Shown here piece after piece: positions 4,744 through 6,051 of a DNA stretch of 6,051 nt (positions are counted from its first letter, which is position 1; each line of letters starts with the position of its first letter). Source of the stretch: Burkholderiales bacterium (lineage in GTDB: Bacteria; Pseudomonadota; Gammaproteobacteria; Burkholderiales; Burkholderiaceae_C). Under the pieces are notes generated by a model that did not search any database, was not told the DNA's origin, and worked only from the letters and a program-made list of their open reading frames with translations. The stretch lies in assembly GCA_947450745.1 (NCBI GenBank), contig CANFYD010000254.1, positions 1 to 6,051 on the forward strand, read 5' to 3'. Position numbers and translations under genes: made by a program.

Positions 4744-6051
4744 GGTTGGCCTCCTCAAGTGTCGTGATGCCACTGGCCACCAGCACCAAGGCGGCGTCGC
4801 GCAAGGTCTGCAAGCCGCGCTCGCGAGCGGCCGCCCGCAGCCGCACCGGGCTGGCTCGCTCGGCAATCAGGCTGCGCAAGTCCACGTCCATCGCCAGCGT
4901 CTGCGCAATCGCGCGGCGGCCGCGGTAGCCGGTGCCACGGCAGTGCGCGCAACCGAGGCCGCGCACAAAATTCCAGGTCGCGGCTTCGGGCGGCAATTTG
5001 GCATCGGCCATCTGGCTGGCCGTGGGCCGATCCGGGGCGGCGCAGGCACTGCAAACCTGGCGCAACAAGCGCTGCGCCAGCACGCCGTTCAAGGCGGACA
5101 CCAGGTTGTAGGGGTCGACCTGCATCGACGACAAGCGGCCGATCACGTCGAACACATTGTTCGCATGCACGGTGGCAAACACCTGATGCCCGGTCAAAGC
5201 GGCCTGAATGGCGATCTGGGCGGTTTCGGCATCCCGCATCTCGCCGACCATGATCTTGTCCGGGTCGTGGCGCAGGATCGAGCGCAGCCCGCGAGCAAAG
5301 GTCAGGCCCTTGGCCTCGTTGACCGGGATTTGCAGGATGTCCGGCACCTGGTATTCGACCGGGTCTTCGATGGTGATGATCTTGTCCAGCCCGGTGTTGA
5401 CCTCGGTCAGCACGCCGTACAAGGTCGTCGTCTTGCCGCTGCCGGTCGGTCCAGTGACCAGAAACAGCCCGTACGGCAGTTGCGCCATGCGCCGAATGAA
5501 GCGCGCTTCGGCCGGGCCAAAACTCAGGTGTTCGATGCTCAGGCGTTCATCGGCGGCGATCTGGTAGCGGTCAAGAATGCGCAGCACCGCGTCCTCACCG
5601 TACAGGCTGGGCATGATGGAGACCCGCACGTCGATGGCTCGCGCGCCCAGGCGCAGCTTGAGTCGGCCGTCCTGCGGCACGCGGCGCTCCGAGATGTCGA
5701 GGTTGGCCAGCACCTTGATGCGGGAGACCACCCGGTCGGCAAATTCGCGCCCCTCGGGTCGGGTGATGGCTTGCATCACACCGTCAAGCCGGTACTTCAC
5801 GGCCAAGCCGCGTGCGCCGCTCTCCAGGTGGATGTCGCTGGCCCGCGCCTTCAGTGCGTCGTACAACGTGCTGTTGACGAAGCGCACCACCGGGCTGGCG
5901 TCGGCACTGATGTCGGCCAGCGAGAGCTGGATCACATCGCCCTCGCCCTCCGCATCGGGCAGAGTCGGCAGCTCGTTGACCTGGCCGTCAAGCGCGCGCA
6001 TCTCGCGTTCGAGCCGGGCGAACAGCGCCATCAGCTCGTCCGGTGCCGCCA
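4721..6051 (-). CDS. gspE: GspE/PilB-type secretion assembly ATPase, 3' part (5' end beyond window)
   Basis: Cytoplasmic hexameric ATPase that powers pseudopilus or pilus assembly in type II secretion and type IV pilus systems. Numbering from the Met codon at 6031, the visible motifs are: the ASDIHLE segment typical of the N2 domain (64-70); ERRVPQDGR (115-123); Walker A GPTGSGKT (194-201, about 5429-5452); the Asp box TIEDPVEYQ (220-228); the Walker B region IMVGEMRD (260-267); the His box TGHQVFATVHANN (280-292); and two CxxC pairs (Cys327/330 and Cys361/364), the zinc-binding tetracysteine motif of GspE/PilB. The frame stays open for six more codons upstream of that Met to the window edge. 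GspE proteins usually carry a further N-terminal domain, so the Met at 6031 is probably internal and the gene partial. It ends with TGA at 4721-4723 and overlaps the next gene by 23 bases. The residues needed for catalysis look intact. The cluster context favours a T2SS-like role over PilB proper, but sequence alone does not separate the two. Confidence 0.95.
   Translation of the reverse strand, partial: AAPDELMALFARLEREMRALDGQVNELPTLPDAEGEGDVIQLSLADISADASPVVRFVNSTLYDALKARASDIHLESGARGLAVKYRLDGVMQAITRPEGREFADRVVSRIKVLANLDISERRVPQDGRLKLRLGARAIDVRVSIMPSLYGEDAVLRILDRYQIAADERLSIEHLSFGPAEARFIRRMAQLPYGLFLVTGPTGSGKTTTLYGVLTEVNTGLDKIITIEDPVEYQVPDILQIPVNEAKGLTFARGLRSILRHDPDKIMVGEMRDAETAQIAIQAALTGHQVFATVHANNVFDVIGRLSSMQVDPYNLVSALNGVLAQRLLRQVCSACAAPDRPTASQMADAKLPPEAATWNFVRGLGCAHCRGTGYRGRRAIAQTLAMDVDLRSLIAERASPVRLRAAARERGLQTLRDAALVLVASGITTLEEANRATAVEE
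4750..4755 (-). promoter_or_regulatory. Strong ribosome binding site for the GspL/PilM-like gene
   Basis: On the minus strand this reads AGGAGG, a perfect Shine-Dalgarno core, followed by six bases and then a GTG at 4743-4741. It lies inside the 3' end of the ATPase gene. It fixes the start of the downstream gene at the GTG rather than at an in-frame ATG 123 bases further upstream, which would create a long overlap and an implausible Cys/Pro/Trp-rich N-terminus. Confidence 0.85.

Noticed and set aside
3925..4866. A longer version of the GspL/PilM-like protein starting at 4866.
   Set aside because: The extra 41 residues are Cys/Pro/Arg-rich and lie fully inside the ATPase coding region. The GTG at 4743 has a perfect Shine-Dalgarno.
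1..6051. Promoters, terminators, tRNA, CRISPR or mobile elements.
   Set aside because: Every base is inside a coding gene. I saw no hairpin plus T-run, no transposase, and no spaced direct repeats.

Overview
The window is one end-to-end, minus-strand stretch of a secretion or pilus assembly operon, transcribed from position 6051 towards position 1. It is uniformly GC-rich. The protein sequences look proteobacterial, most plausibly a betaproteobacterium of the Burkholderiales (Rubrivivax/Leptothrix/Roseateles type). That placement is a judgement from sequence style, not from a search.

In transcription order the genes are: the 3'-terminal part of a GspE/PilB-type assembly ATPase (cut by the right edge); a small, poorly conserved GspL/PilM-like cytoplasmic protein; a PilN-like single-pass membrane protein; a PilO/GspM-like single-pass membrane protein; a PilP/GspC-like protein with a long polyproline linker; a GspD/PilQ-type secretin that is predicted to be a lipoprotein with N-terminal TPR repeats; and the first 26 codons of a type IV prepilin-like protein (pseudopilin), cut by the left edge.

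The parts fit one envelope-spanning machine. The ATPase drives pseudopilus assembly from the cytoplasm. The PilM/N/O/P-like set links it through the inner membrane and periplasm to the outer-membrane secretin. The pseudopilin is the first visible piston or pilus subunit. The gene order (ATPase, then M-N-O-P-Q-like block, then pilin) is neither the classical gspCDEFG order nor the standalone pilMNOPQ order. It resembles the atypical type II secretion loci with a lipoprotein secretin that I recall from Geobacter (the pul/oxp locus). The exported substrate cannot be told from this window.

There is essentially no intergenic DNA. Every junction overlaps (23, 8, 4, 4, 4 and 4 bases), which points to one polycistronic message with translational coupling. 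No promoter, terminator, RNA gene, mobile element, repeat array or CRISPR was found. The many long plus-strand reading frames are antisense shadows of the real genes. No inner-membrane GspF/PilC platform gene lies in the window; it would have to be outside either edge.
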